Positions 52,811 to 61,947 of a stretch of 64,000 nt of DNA are shown in pieces. Position numbers and translations under genes: made by a program. Every line of letters starts with the position of its first letter. The stretch's first letter is position 1. The stretch is from JANXSF01 sp043745195 (GTDB taxonomy: Bacteria > Acidobacteriota > Terriglobia > Bryobacterales > Bryobacteraceae). The DNA is taken from the NCBI GenBank assembly GCA_043745195.1, contig JAYTTF010000247.1, positions 41,450 through 105,449 on the forward strand. Direction: 5' to 3'. The notes beneath the pieces are model-generated. The model had not been told where the DNA came from. It worked only from the letters and a program-made list of their open reading frames with translations, and did not search any database.

Positions 52811-54406
52811 ATGCACTACCACGACAGCACTCCCCCGAGTGTCGCGATAAGTGGCGGTTTAGACTTAGAAACTTCATCGTTTCCATATTCACAACCCGAT
52901 CCCAAGCCGACACTACTAACGTCAACGTCGAAGAGCATAGAATTGGCCTCGAAGTTTCCCCGCCAAGTGCGCATTGTCTTGCGGATACGGTACAGAAAAT
53001 CTGCCCAGATTGCTGGCCCATCTAAACCTTCGAAGATGTTTTTCGCGATGGCAACGGTCCTTTTAGCGATAGGAATCTCCTTCCTAACGCAACGAGGGTC
53101 CAGCTACCTGGCGTTTGTTGAAATCCAAGAATTTAATCGATCCACAATTTTTCAATCAGCCAGTGCGCCGTTAAGCCTACCTCAAACTACGGCATTCCGT
53201 GCAGAAATGGCCAGCGAAGCCGTTTCACGAATTGATAGGTTATCGACCAGTTTACTTCCCAACGAAAGGTTTGACCGCGAAGCTGCCATAGCTTACAGGA
53301 AAATTGCGGAAGTGCAAGGTTATGGGAATTTTTCCAATCATGGTAACTGGAATGGCGCGATAGAAAACCTACAGAAATCGGTAGCGCTTCTTGAACCATT
53401 AGCTAAAGGATCAATCCAGCCAGATACTTCAGTAGAACTAGCGGTTTCCTTAGAGCGCTTGGCTAACGTGCTTTCTTTGGCCGGACGCTACGACAAGGCC
53501 AGACTATCAGCTAAGCATTCCATCGCAGCCCTTGCCAAACTGGAAAAGACCGGCCATGAATTGGAATTATCGGCTGCTTGGCAAACCCTATCGGCGATAG
53601 AAGAACGTGCTGGAAAAAAACAAGATTCGTTAAATGCCGCGCTTGAATCAGTAAAGTTTGCCGCTCGTTTATCTGGCCAAATAATCGAAGAACGTGCCCG
53701 TGCTTATGAACAACTTGCTCAAGCTATCAGTTTGGTGGAGGGTCCAACGCAAAGGGCATTGGACGCAGCCAAGACTGCGGTAACTTTTTACGGATCGGAG
53801 GGTGAGAAGTGTAGTTATAAAACAGACTGCCGAGCCGGTTATCTCGAGGCTCTAAAGACTCTCAGCCAAATGCATAGTCTTGCCGGTCACCACCCGGAAG
53901 TCTTGACTCTGGCACAAACAGGAGATGCTGAAGTTTTGGAATTGGTGAGCCGGGATCCCAACAATCACTTTCTGCTTAGCCAATTGCGGCAACGGCAATA
54001 CTTGGAAGCAATCGCCCTGCAGGCAACAAATCGCATCCCACAAGCGTTGGAAAAGTTCAAAGCAGCTATCAATACTGGAGTGCAACTGACTTCCTCCGGT
54101 TCAGTTTCCGCAAATTTGTCTTGTCCATTGATACAGGCTCGAATTCGATATGCTTCTCTTCTTGCGCAAAGCAGTCCACAGTCAGTTGGTGCGCAACTGG
54201 AGTGGGCCGAAGCCCGCAAACTTTTGGAGCGCGCAAATGCCAATGGAAAATCTTGCATCAGCAGCAACGAAATTCCAAAACTTGCTCCTTTATCGAAAAC
54301 GCAATTAGGAGCAGTTCCTATCGCGTCGAATCGTATCGTAGAATCGGGCCGGTTGGCATCCAATCAAGTTTCTGGTTTGCACGCCTTTAGATCGACAACT
54401 GAGTAA
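52811..54406 (+). CDS. Single-span membrane protein with TPR-like repeats, function unknown
   Basis: A 531-residue protein. Residues 1-75 are polar and probably cytoplasmic; one membrane helix follows at about 77-93 (FFAMATVLLAIGISF). The rest is helical with tetratricopeptide-like repeats, for example GNWNGAIENLQKSVALLEPLA, GRYDKARLSAKHSIAALAKL and QALEKFKAAINTG. The layout resembles the membrane-TPR half of acidobacterial Ser/Thr kinases, but no kinase domain is present. No ribosome site is obvious at 52811; an ATG at 53036 would start just before the membrane helix. It lies upstream of the amidohydrolase in the same direction. Confidence 0.7.
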   Translation: MHYHDSTPPSVAISGGLDLETSSFPYSQPDPKPTLLTSTSKSIELASKFPRQVRIVLRIRYRKSAQIAGPSKPSKMFFAMATVLLAIGISFLTQRGSSYLAFVEIQEFNRSTIFQSASAPLSLPQTTAFRAEMASEAVSRIDRLSTSLLPNERFDREAAIAYRKIAEVQGYGNFSNHGNWNGAIENLQKSVALLEPLAKGSIQPDTSVELAVSLERLANVLSLAGRYDKARLSAKHSIAALAKLEKTGHELELSAAWQTLSAIEERAGKKQDSLNAALESVKFAARLSGQIIEERARAYEQLAQAISLVEGPTQRALDAAKTAVTFYGSEGEKCSYKTDCRAGYLEALKTLSQMHSLAGHHPEVLTLAQTGDAEVLELVSRDPNNHFLLSQLRQRQYLEAIALQATNRIPQALEKFKAAINTGVQLTSSGSVSANLSCPLIQARIRYASLLAQSSPQSVGAQLEWAEARKLLERANANGKSCISSNEIPKLAPLSKTQLGAVPIASNRIVESGRLASNQVSGLHAFRSTTE

Positions 54407-54449
54407 CATCGAATTGAGGCTGGGAGCAATCCGCGCGATAATCAATTCG

Positions 54450-56159
54450 ATGCGGCTCATTTGTCTCCTACTTATTTTCGAAACCTTTGCCCTCACGCAA
54501 AACTCCGTTCTTGTCCACAACGGAAAGATCGTTACGGTCAATTCCAAATTTCAAATTGCTCAGGCGATGGTATTGCGGGGCGACCGAATTCTTGATGTTG
54601 GCACCAGCGCCGCCATGGGTCGTCTCGCTGGGCCAAAAGCGGAAAGCATCGATCTGAAAGGGAGGACAGTTCTTCCAGGGTTGATGGACAGCCATGTTCA
54701 TGCCGGCGGCGCATCACTTTACGAATTCGATCACACGGTTCCCGATATGGAAACCATTGCTGACGTCCTGAACTATATTCGGGGCAGTGCCACTTCCCTT
54801 CCCCCTGGTGAATGGATTCGCGTCTCCCAAGTTTTTATCACCAGATTAAGGGAGCAACGATTCCCAACCAAAGAGGAACTAGACAAAGTTACCCCCAAGC
54901 ATCCTGTATATTTCAGTACCGGACCGGATGCCTCCCTCAACTCCATGGCTCTGCGCCTCAGCGGTATCAATAAGGCCTTCACCATCACCGACGGCAAACC
55001 ATGCCGTGTTGAAAGAACCGCTTCAGGGGAACCCACCGGCATTCTCCGTAGCTGCGCACGCTTCATCAACTACACCTCTAAAGCCCGCAAACCAACGCTA
55101 AGTGAAAAGCAAGATTCTCTGAAGCGGCTCCTTGCGGACTACAATTCCGTCGGGATCACCAGTGTAGCGGATCGTAATGCTGAGGACGAAGAGATTGAAG
55201 TGTTTCGTGCCTTGCATGAAAGCAACCAACTCAGTTGCCGCGTCTTTCTCACTTATGCCGTAGATGCACAGCTTTCAATGCAAGCCATTCAGGATCGGAT
55301 TAAGAACGCCGCAAAGAGTCCGCTGCATGCCTATAACAACATGCTATGGCTGCGTGGAATTAAACTGTTTCTGGATGGCGGCATGCTAACTGGAAGTGCC
55401 TTCATGTTAAAACCATGGGGCGTTAGTAGTGTATATTCCATCGACGATCCGCAATACCAAGGCATGAAGTACATTCAGCCAGACAAGCTATATCAAATCG
55501 CAAAATTGGCCCTTCAGAACGATTTTCAAATCACCGCCCATTCCGTTGGCGACGGCGCGGTGACTGCTCTTGTTGATGCCTATGAGCGCATCAATGAGCA
55601 TGATTTTGCTCTGCGCGGAAAGCGTCCATCCATTACGCACTCCAACTTCATGACGCCCGAAGTGATTCTGAAAATGAAGCAGATGGGAGTGGTGGCAGAT
55701 CTGCAACCAGCTTGGCTATGGCTTGACGGAGCCACGCTACTGAAGCAGTTCGGCAATGAACGGATGAAATACTTTCAACCTTACAAGACACTGTTTGACC
55801 AGGGAATCATGGTCGGAGGAGGCTCCGATCATATGCAGAAAATCGGAAGTCTGCGTTCCATTAATCCATATAATCCCTTTCTGGCTATGTGGATTGCAGT
55901 AAGCCGTCAACCTCGCTGGATGGAAGGCGCACTCCATTCCGAACAGGCAATTTCTCGCGCCCAGGCAATTCAGTTATACACAATAAACAACGCCTTTCTT
56001 ATGTTTCAAGAAAAGGAAAAGGGTTCCCTTGAAGCCGGGAAGCTCGCCGATTTTATCGTCCTTGATCGCGACATTTTGACTTGCCCCGTGGCGCAGATCA
56101 AAGATATTACAGTTGATGAAACCTATCTTGGCGGCAAGCGAATTTACCGCCGTCAGTAG
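54450..56159 (+). CDS. Exported amidohydrolase (YtcJ/amidohydrolase-3 family)
   Basis: About 569 residues, starting MRLICLLLIFETFALTQ with a signal peptide. The metal-dependent amidohydrolase fold is shown by VLVHNGKIVTVNSKFQIAQA, the HxH motif GLMDSHVHAGG, FLDGGMLTGSA, FQITAHSVGDGAV and ITHSNFMTP, ending with GGGSDHMQ. These match the YtcJ-like group, which hydrolyses amide or imide bonds in unknown substrates. The ATG at 54450 is preferred to an upstream TTG at 54414. It follows the TPR protein by 43 nt. Confidence 0.88.
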   Translation: MRLICLLLIFETFALTQNSVLVHNGKIVTVNSKFQIAQAMVLRGDRILDVGTSAAMGRLAGPKAESIDLKGRTVLPGLMDSHVHAGGASLYEFDHTVPDMETIADVLNYIRGSATSLPPGEWIRVSQVFITRLREQRFPTKEELDKVTPKHPVYFSTGPDASLNSMALRLSGINKAFTITDGKPCRVERTASGEPTGILRSCARFINYTSKARKPTLSEKQDSLKRLLADYNSVGITSVADRNAEDEEIEVFRALHESNQLSCRVFLTYAVDAQLSMQAIQDRIKNAAKSPLHAYNNMLWLRGIKLFLDGGMLTGSAFMLKPWGVSSVYSIDDPQYQGMKYIQPDKLYQIAKLALQNDFQITAHSVGDGAVTALVDAYERINEHDFALRGKRPSITHSNFMTPEVILKMKQMGVVADLQPAWLWLDGATLLKQFGNERMKYFQPYKTLFDQGIMVGGGSDHMQKIGSLRSINPYNPFLAMWIAVSRQPRWMEGALHSEQAISRAQAIQLYTINNAFLMFQEKEKGSLEAGKLADFIVLDRDILTCPVAQIKDITVDETYLGGKRIYRRQ

Positions 56160-56272
56160 TGTCCACTCCGTCTCGCCAGTAACGTCCCAAACTTCTTCCA
56201 TTGCCGTGAAGAAGAGTCAAACGGCGGAGCCTTGCGTGGTCCCGTCGGCCTACTCAGCCTATTTCCTTGCGT

Positions 56273-56278
56273 TATAAT
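56273..56278 (+). promoter_or_regulatory. Perfect -10 box TATAAT upstream of the second GT2 gene
   Basis: TATAAT lies 64 nt before the ATG at 56343 in a 183-nt gap that otherwise holds no gene. No good -35 is found at the right spacing. Confidence 0.4.
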
Positions 56279-56342
56279 GACGGGTAGTCAACTTGATTCC
56301 CTTAGGTTGATCAAATCGAGTAGGCAAAAGAAATCGCTGTAA

Positions 56343-57077
56343 ATGGAGAATATGCAACTTAGTATTGTATTGCCCGCCTGGAATGAAGCCCCAAACCTCG
56401 AATTGCTCCTTCCCCGCCTTAAGAACTATTTGGAAAAGGACAATATCAGTTACGAGATTATTGTCGTCGATGGCGGTAGCACCGACCAATCACGCCAAGT
56501 AGCAACTACAAATGGCGCACATTTCGTGAAACAAACAGAACGTGGTTACGGCGGCGCCTTGATGACTGGTTTTGCCATGGCCAAAGGTGACTATGTCGCT
56601 ACGTTGGACGCAGACGGATCACACCCCCCCGAAACGCTTCTGGAAATGTGGCACGCAAGGTCCACTGCCGATATCTTTATCGGGTCGCGATACATTCTTG
56701 GCGGTGCCAGCGATGCAGATTGGTTTCGCCAATTTCTGAGTTGGATCTTAAATGGTGTCTATCGAATTACCCTAGGGCTGCCAGTGCGAGATGTTTCCAG
56801 CGGATTTAGGCTCTATTCACGCCACTGTCTAAAACTTAGAGTGGAAGCTCGTGACTTTGAATTCTTAGAAGAACTCCTGGCGAAACAATATTACTTGAAA
56901 TGCAAGATCAGGGAAGTGCCGTTTCATTACAAGCCCAGAGCTTTTGGGACGTCCCACGCCCGCCTGTTTGTGTTCGGCAAGCTCTATTTGAAGTCTATCG
57001 CTCGTATCCGCCGTGAAAGAGGGCAGGTAGCATGGGAACCCGAAACCTCGAGTGAAAAATCCTCGCCGAGGGTTTAA
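56343..57077 (+). CDS. GT2 glycosyltransferase, polyprenol-phosphate mannosyltransferase-like
   Basis: A 244-residue soluble GT-A enzyme. The start MQLSIVLPAWNEAPNLE, VVDGGSTDQS and the metal-binding D89-A-D91 (TLDADGSH) are typical, as are GSRYILGGA and VRDVSSGFRLYSR of the DPM1/Ppm1 group. Unlike the GT2 protein at 6.4 kb, it has no C-terminal membrane helices. Members transfer mannose or another sugar from a nucleotide sugar to polyprenyl phosphate. It stands alone and is followed by a long gene-free region. Confidence 0.9.
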   Translation: MENMQLSIVLPAWNEAPNLELLLPRLKNYLEKDNISYEIIVVDGGSTDQSRQVATTNGAHFVKQTERGYGGALMTGFAMAKGDYVATLDADGSHPPETLLEMWHARSTADIFIGSRYILGGASDADWFRQFLSWILNGVYRITLGLPVRDVSSGFRLYSRHCLKLRVEARDFEFLEELLAKQYYLKCKIREVPFHYKPRAFGTSHARLFVFGKLYLKSIARIRRERGQVAWEPETSSEKSSPRV

Positions 57078-57271
57078 GCCTTCCGTATCAATTTGGTTAC
57101 CATTACGGTTTACTGGTCGTTCAAAACGGTAATGGTGACAACCTTTCGTCTCCCGCGTGTAAAATTTATCAACACCTGATTCAAACTATATTCTGTGAAA
57201 GATGAACCCATGGTAAAGGCTATCTAGTAGACATTATTACACTTAATTAATTTTGGAAATGAGGCAGAAAA

Positions 57272-57300
57272 ACGCTTTCCGAAAAACTAAAGCGTCTTTT
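57272..57300 (+). terminator. Terminator-like hairpin
   Basis: ACGCTTT (57272-57278), 10-nt loop, AAAGCGT (57289-57295), then CTTTT. The stem is short and the T-run modest, but the arrangement fits a weak intrinsic terminator on plus. Confidence 0.4.
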
Positions 57301-57310
57301 GGGTTTGGCA

Positions 57311-57347
57311 TTCCGTTTGCTCTAGTAAAAGTGTAATGCAAACGGAA
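57311..57347. repeat. Perfect 10-bp inverted repeat
   Basis: TTCCGTTTGC (57311-57320), 17-nt loop, GCAAACGGAA (57338-57347). Confidence 0.9.
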
Positions 57348-57466
57348 AAGGCTCAAGGATCAAAGGTTGTTCTTCCAATTGTCCCACAGAAGTCAGCTCC
57401 TCTCAAGTAGTTTTCCCACCAAATCCCTTCCTATACAATCCCACCCAACCTAAACCCTTGAGCCTT
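57348..57466. repeat. Perfect 11-bp inverted repeat enclosing 97 nt
   Basis: AAGGCTCAAGG (57348-57358) and CCTTGAGCCTT (57456-57466). The enclosed 97 nt are pyrimidine-rich with no gene. It abuts the 10-bp repeat that ends at 57347. Confidence 0.9.
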
Positions 57467-57474
57467 AAACCATT

Positions 57475-57502
57475 TTTAGCTTTTCAAAAATGAAAAGCTA
57501 AA
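57475..57502. repeat. Perfect 11-bp inverted repeat, strong hairpin
   Basis: TTTAGCTTTTC (57475-57485), loop AAAAAT, GAAAAGCTAAA (57492-57502). It starts 8 nt after the preceding 11-bp repeat. Confidence 0.9.
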
Positions 57503-57657
57503 GTGGCTGACAGCTTCGAATCGGCTTCCTACAACATTTCCGAAAGAATCCCAGATGAGTGACTGTTGTAATAGTGACAGACATCGAAAAACGTCCGCTA
57601 AAATTTTGCCACTTTTTACACTAAAGAACTGGCCAAGAATGGCCGATAAATAAAGTT

Positions 57658-57843
57658 ATGAACTGTTGCATTGAACTCGATTCCCACGTGGAATTTCAAC
57701 TTAGTCTTCTTCGCCTAACGGCTGCGACCGCTGAGGCTGCAAAGAGTGTGAAAGCGGAAACCTGGTCAGAAAATGCACAGAGCCTGGAGGGCTTGGCCCA
57801 GAAGGTTCGAGTAGGTGGATCAGAAGATAGACAAAGGCGTTAG
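57658..57843 (+). CDS. Possible small hypothetical protein
   Basis: A 61-residue frame starting MNCCIELDSHVEFQLSLLRL, mostly helical and charged, with no recognised domain. A purine-rich AATAAAG precedes the ATG. It ends inside the last codons of the convergent response regulator (4-nt overlap). It could be a real small protein or chance; only the start context and the fit to the gap support it. Confidence 0.3.
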   Translation: MNCCIELDSHVEFQLSLLRLTAATAEAAKSVKAETWSENAQSLEGLAQKVRVGGSEDRQRR

Positions 57844-58235
57844 CTAGGCGAAACCGTGCGGGTTTTTCTGCTGGCTAGCACCTCTTCCAATCTTGAGGAG
57901 AGAGAACTGGGGCTAAAAGGCTTCTGTATAAACCAGACAGCTTTTCGAGACTTTAGCGGAAGGCTCTCAGTGTCAAAAGGGTAGCCGCTGCACAATAGTA
58001 CCGGAAGATCAGGGTAAGATTCACGTAGTCTCAAAAACAAATCCACTCCGCTCATGTCAGGCAGAGTTAGATCCGCAATCACTAAGTCAAATCCAGACTC
58101 TTTAGTCAATTCCTGGAGTGCCCCTTGCGCATTGCAGCATGTAACGATTTCATATCCCGAACGAGTCAAGTAACGACCAAGTAGCCCAAGAAGTGCTGCT
58201 TCGTCGTCAACTATTAGAAGCCTGTTTTTTACCAC
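57840..58235 (-). CDS. Single-domain response regulator (receiver only)
   Basis: A 131-residue CheY-like receiver. The acidic pair is in LLIVDDEAALL, the phospho-acceptor is D55 in LVIADLTLPDMSG, and the conserved Lys is in WFIQKPFS. There is no output domain, so it acts by protein contact or in a phosphorelay. No kinase is adjacent. Its start overlaps the stop of the outer-membrane barrel gene by 7 nt, an unusual partner, which implies shared transcription. Confidence 0.92.
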   Translation of the reverse strand: MVKNRLLIVDDEAALLGLLGRYLTRSGYEIVTCCNAQGALQELTKESGFDLVIADLTLPDMSGVDLFLRLRESYPDLPVLLCSGYPFDTESLPLKSRKAVWFIQKPFSPSSLSSRLEEVLASRKTRTVSPS

Positions 58236-59551
58236 AGCGAAAGTGGCACGGCTCTTGGACTGAATCCGATTCCAAAAGATGCGCGATACCCTCCTTGGTT
58301 CACATTTGTAAGCGATGATTGTTCAAACTTGCGAGCGTCATAACGGGCAAAGATACTTGCGCCAAGCCAAGGCATCTTTCGTGTAACTCCGACACCAGCC
58401 AGAATTGCCTGGTACGGGGCGAGTGTGCGAGTAAGGCTGGAATATCGAGTATAGGCAACATTGAATCCGAAATTCCAAACCTTCTCAGCTGTATAACTCA
58501 AACTTGCGTTTCCGGTTGTTTGACGGCTTGTGAGAAAAATGCCGTTCCCTGGAGCAACACTTTCCTCGGCATTAAGCGATACGAATACTTGCTTCCGAGC
58601 GTAATCTGCAGCCACGCGAAAACCAGGACTCTTACTAATTCGGTAAAAGGCCTCTAGCCCGGCACTCCGGCCAAACAAAGAAGCGATTTCTGGGCTGAGC
58701 GGGACAACAGTTGCCCCAAGACTTTCAATTCGATATCCCTGAATAGAGGCACTCGCAGTCCAATCCCGGTTAATCCGATATTTTGCTCGCACATAAACGC
58801 TATGAATATCCGATGCGCCAAAGGATCCTAAAAAGTGATAGTGGAAGAATTGATAGCCTACACCAACTGTAGTGCTCCTGCTAAGTACTTTGAAAATTTC
58901 ACCGTCAACTGTGTACCCTTGTAATTCCGCTAGTCCCTTTACGGATCGCCGAGTGGTGATGCTTGATCCGCCAAACTTCATCCCCAACCGTGGATTTTTC
59001 ATGTAGTTCGCATGAGCCGAGGCCTGGAGGTAATTCACTCGATTGTTCAGTACTTCATTAGTAGGGATGCTGTTGAAATTTTGATCAAATGGAACATAGC
59101 TTTGCAATGCACCATATACGCGATTCGTGGTCCCTGCACCAACATCCACTTCCGCTGACCACTTTTTGTCAAACTGATGGGTAACCGCCAAGCTGAGGAC
59201 TTGATTACTGCCATTTTGAAGAGAGGATGTGGTGTATTGAACATAATCACCGCGATAGTTCAAACCAATTGAGGTCCGCTTCCATGCCTTGGTACCATAT
59301 GCACCAAATCCAGCTTCCACACCATACGAAGGCTGAGTTTCAAATCGGCCGTTGGAAGTTGCTATGGGATTCCCTACAGATGTATCGTATGCGCCACTGA
59401 CACTCGCAAATGGCCGAATCCCTTCTCCGCCGCGCCCAATCCTGGCTTCACGCACGCCGCCACCACTAATGGAACTAGAGCCGAATCCGCCTATCTGAGC
59501 CTGTGCCGCTGGGATCCAAACCAAGATCAAAATCGCATTCTGTATTCGCAA
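58229..59551 (-). CDS. Outer-membrane beta-barrel protein
   Basis: A 440-residue exported protein with a signal peptide (about 1-18, ending AQA). A glycine/serine-rich stretch (GGFGSSSISGGGV) follows, and the remainder is alternating amphipathic strands rich in Tyr, Phe and Ser, such as SIGLNYRGDYVQYTTSSL and NFGFNVAYTRYSS. This is the pattern of a porin-like or DUF-type outer-membrane barrel. The C-terminal end (SFGIGFSPRAVPLSLW) closes with an aromatic residue as in OMPs. Role and ligand are unknown. It is upstream of, and coupled to, the receiver-only regulator. Confidence 0.8.
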   Translation of the reverse strand: MRIQNAILILVWIPAAQAQIGGFGSSSISGGGVREARIGRGGEGIRPFASVSGAYDTSVGNPIATSNGRFETQPSYGVEAGFGAYGTKAWKRTSIGLNYRGDYVQYTTSSLQNGSNQVLSLAVTHQFDKKWSAEVDVGAGTTNRVYGALQSYVPFDQNFNSIPTNEVLNNRVNYLQASAHANYMKNPRLGMKFGGSSITTRRSVKGLAELQGYTVDGEIFKVLSRSTTVGVGYQFFHYHFLGSFGASDIHSVYVRAKYRINRDWTASASIQGYRIESLGATVVPLSPEIASLFGRSAGLEAFYRISKSPGFRVAADYARKQVFVSLNAEESVAPGNGIFLTSRQTTGNASLSYTAEKVWNFGFNVAYTRYSSLTRTLAPYQAILAGVGVTRKMPWLGASIFARYDARKFEQSSLTNVNQGGYRASFGIGFSPRAVPLSLW

Positions 59552-59872
59552 CTGCCCTCCAGAGAATCTCTCTCTTATTACTCTAATCGGCCAAACTTGG
59601 ACCCAACTTTAAGGTGGATCTCCTAGAAAGCCTCCTACTGCGTCCTACCCAGTAACTGCCTTTCTTCTCATACTTTACCAGACCTGTTAGACAAGTCAAA
59701 ACATATTAGTATGAAAATGTATTTACTTTAACCTCAATCCCTACAAGCCAGAAACAATGCCTGGTTAAGCACTTCACAACGAACAACTCAAAAAAATCTG
59801 CGGTTTACCACCAAAAAGCGGCATGATGAAGATAGGAAGTGGATTATTCATCCCCCATCATGAAAGGATTGC
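59552..59872. other. AT-rich 321-nt divergent intergenic region
   Basis: No gene is seen. It separates the outer-membrane barrel (minus) from the DUF4139 gene (plus) and must hold both promoters. A small inverted repeat GATGAA...TTCATC (around 59830-59855) lies shortly before the DUF4139 start. Confidence 0.7.
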
Positions 59873-61942
59873 ATGGCTAGTCGAATACCTGTTCAGAGGA
59901 TACTTAAACCCAAAATGAAACGTCGTCTTGCTCGTTCCCTACCTGCCGCCTTGGCCACAGCCGGAATCATGGCTGCCGGAGAACTCCCCGTTCGTCAGGT
60001 GATTCTCTATAAACACGGAGTCGCGTTTTTCGAGCGCTCCGGCGATCTCGCATCAGGAGAATCCGCGAAACTCGATTTCAAAGCCACAGACATGGACGAT
60101 GTTTTGAAGTCCCTCACCGTCGAAGAAGCCGGTGGCGGAAAGATCACAGGAGTCCGTTATGATTCCAGCCAACCGCTAGCCAATCGCCTGGCAGATTTCC
60201 CATTCAAGTTGGGCGACCGGCAGTCGCTTGCCCAATTTCTGGATCAGCTCAAAGGTGCGCGCATCGAAGTTGAATATGGAAATCAACCGATTAAAGCTGC
60301 TATCGTCTCCGGGCGAGTTACAGCGGATAAGGACAATAAGGAGCTCTCAAGAGAACTGCTCGTAGTTCTAACCGATGCTGGAGATTTGCGGACAATTGAC
60401 CTTGGGGCAGTGCAATCGCTTCGCCTCACCGATCCATCACTGCAACTGCAGTTGCGGGAATATTTAACAGCAGTGGGCAATTCCCGCAATAAGGATCAGC
60501 GCAGCGTCTACATCGATTCGGCAGATAAGAAGGGTCGCAAGATTTCAGCCAATTACATGATCCCCATGCCTGCCTGGAAATCCAGTTACCGGTTGCAACT
60601 TCCCTTATCTGGTGAACCAATGCTGGAAGGTTGGGCCATCATTGATAACACCACCGCCGACGATTGGACCAATATCAAATTGTCCGTTGTTTCCGGTCGC
60701 CCAATTTCCTTTATTACGAAGCTTTACGATCCGAAATTCATGATTCGCCCAAAGGCTGAATTGGCCGAGGATCGGATGATTACCCCAGAGGTTTACGCAG
60801 GTGGAGTAGCGGGTGGGATGCCAGGTACGGCTCTGGGTGCTGGTGCGCAACCTGAAGCCAAGATGAAGCTGAACCAGTTCGAAAGGCTTCAACAGTTCGC
60901 AAATGTACAGGCTGCGCCTCAAGTGCAGTTTTCAAGAGCCGACGTGTCCCAATCCACCATCGCCGTGAGTGCAGAGGGCCGGGAAATGGGCGAATTATTT
61001 GAATACAGCTTTGCCAATCCAGTCACCGTAAAAAGAAACGAATCAGCCATGATTCCGTTCCTACAACAGAAACTCGGTGCCCGGAAGCTTCTTATCTACT
61101 CTGATCACACTGTGCCCAACCCTCGCAACGCAGCCGAAATTTCCAACTCAACCGGCAAGACTCTCGACGGCGGACCCATCACCGTTTATGATTCCGGGGC
61201 CTACGGCGGGGAAGCTCTGATGGAAACCCTGAAAGCTGCAGACAAGCGCTTAATCAGCTATGGAATTGATTTAGGAACACGCATCACCACAGCGATTGAT
61301 TCCGTTATCAGCCCCATCCGTGAAGTGCATCTTCGAAAAGGAATGCTCACCACCAAGAGTTCCATTCGCGAATCGGTTGTCTACACAATCAAGAATGTGG
61401 ACGCCAAAGCCAAGACATTGATCATTGAACGGCCCATCCGCCAGGGTTACAAAGTCGTTAATACGAAGCCTTCCGAATCCACCGATAAATCGAATCGATT
61501 CGAAGTGAAACTAGCGCCCAATCAGTCCACGCAGTTTCCTGTAGTGGAAGAATCGCAGACAGAGGAGTCCCTCTATGTAAGCGACATCGGATCCGACGTC
61601 ATTGCTAATTGGGTTCAAAACAAAGCTCTCACCGCAGCGGCACGGCAAGGGTTGGAACGGATCAAAGCCAAGCAGGATGAAGTTGCCGCCACCAATACGG
61701 AGCTCGAATCAACCAGTCAGCAATCGGCCGAAATCATCAAGGATCAGGAACGTCTGCGCCAGAATCTGGGAAGCTTGAATCGTGTAGCCGGTCAGGAAGC
61801 CCTAGTCCAAAAATACGTAAAGGATTTAGCTGAACAAGAAAACACCATTGCGCAACTCAGGGACAAGACGGCACAATTGCGCAAGAGGAAGATTGCGCTA
61901 GAATCAGAACTCAGCAGTCTAATTGACAAGCTGGAGTTTTAA
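59873..61942 (+). CDS. Exported DUF4139 domain protein with C-terminal coiled coil
   Basis: A 689-residue protein. The N-terminus has a basic stretch and a hydrophobic segment (RSLPAALATAGIMAAG), so export is likely. DUF4139 is recognised in the middle (ANYMIPMPAWKSSYRLQLPL, AIIDNTTADDWTNIKLSVVSG). The last 100 residues are a coiled coil (KDLAEQENTIAQLRDKTAQL). A glycine-rich insert (AGGVAGGMPGTALGAGAQ) sits near 310. Function is unknown. An AAAGGA ribosome site supports the start. It is first in a tight operon with hom and the FAH-family gene (gaps of 5 and 6 nt). Confidence 0.85.
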   Translation: MASRIPVQRILKPKMKRRLARSLPAALATAGIMAAGELPVRQVILYKHGVAFFERSGDLASGESAKLDFKATDMDDVLKSLTVEEAGGGKITGVRYDSSQPLANRLADFPFKLGDRQSLAQFLDQLKGARIEVEYGNQPIKAAIVSGRVTADKDNKELSRELLVVLTDAGDLRTIDLGAVQSLRLTDPSLQLQLREYLTAVGNSRNKDQRSVYIDSADKKGRKISANYMIPMPAWKSSYRLQLPLSGEPMLEGWAIIDNTTADDWTNIKLSVVSGRPISFITKLYDPKFMIRPKAELAEDRMITPEVYAGGVAGGMPGTALGAGAQPEAKMKLNQFERLQQFANVQAAPQVQFSRADVSQSTIAVSAEGREMGELFEYSFANPVTVKRNESAMIPFLQQKLGARKLLIYSDHTVPNPRNAAEISNSTGKTLDGGPITVYDSGAYGGEALMETLKAADKRLISYGIDLGTRITTAIDSVISPIREVHLRKGMLTTKSSIRESVVYTIKNVDAKAKTLIIERPIRQGYKVVNTKPSESTDKSNRFEVKLAPNQSTQFPVVEESQTEESLYVSDIGSDVIANWVQNKALTAAARQGLERIKAKQDEVAATNTELESTSQQSAEIIKDQERLRQNLGSLNRVAGQEALVQKYVKDLAEQENTIAQLRDKTAQLRKRKIALESELSSLIDKLEF

Positions 61943-61947
61943 CTAAA

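Larger units (their letters stand above)
57078..57657. other. 580-nt gene-free region dense with inverted repeats
   Basis: No convincing reading frame is seen. Besides the repeats listed separately, imperfect arms around 57110-57145 (ACCATTAC with GTAATGGT) could form a terminator-like hairpin after the GT2 gene. ATTACACTT near 57235 pairs with AAGTGTAAT (57329-57337), and TACAACA (57530-57536) with TGTTGTA (57564-57570). It could be a structured RNA, a decayed MITE or regulatory DNA. Confidence 0.6.

Noticed and set aside
57311..57502. CRISPR array
   Set aside because: The repeats are inverted pairs of different sequence, not regularly spaced direct repeats.
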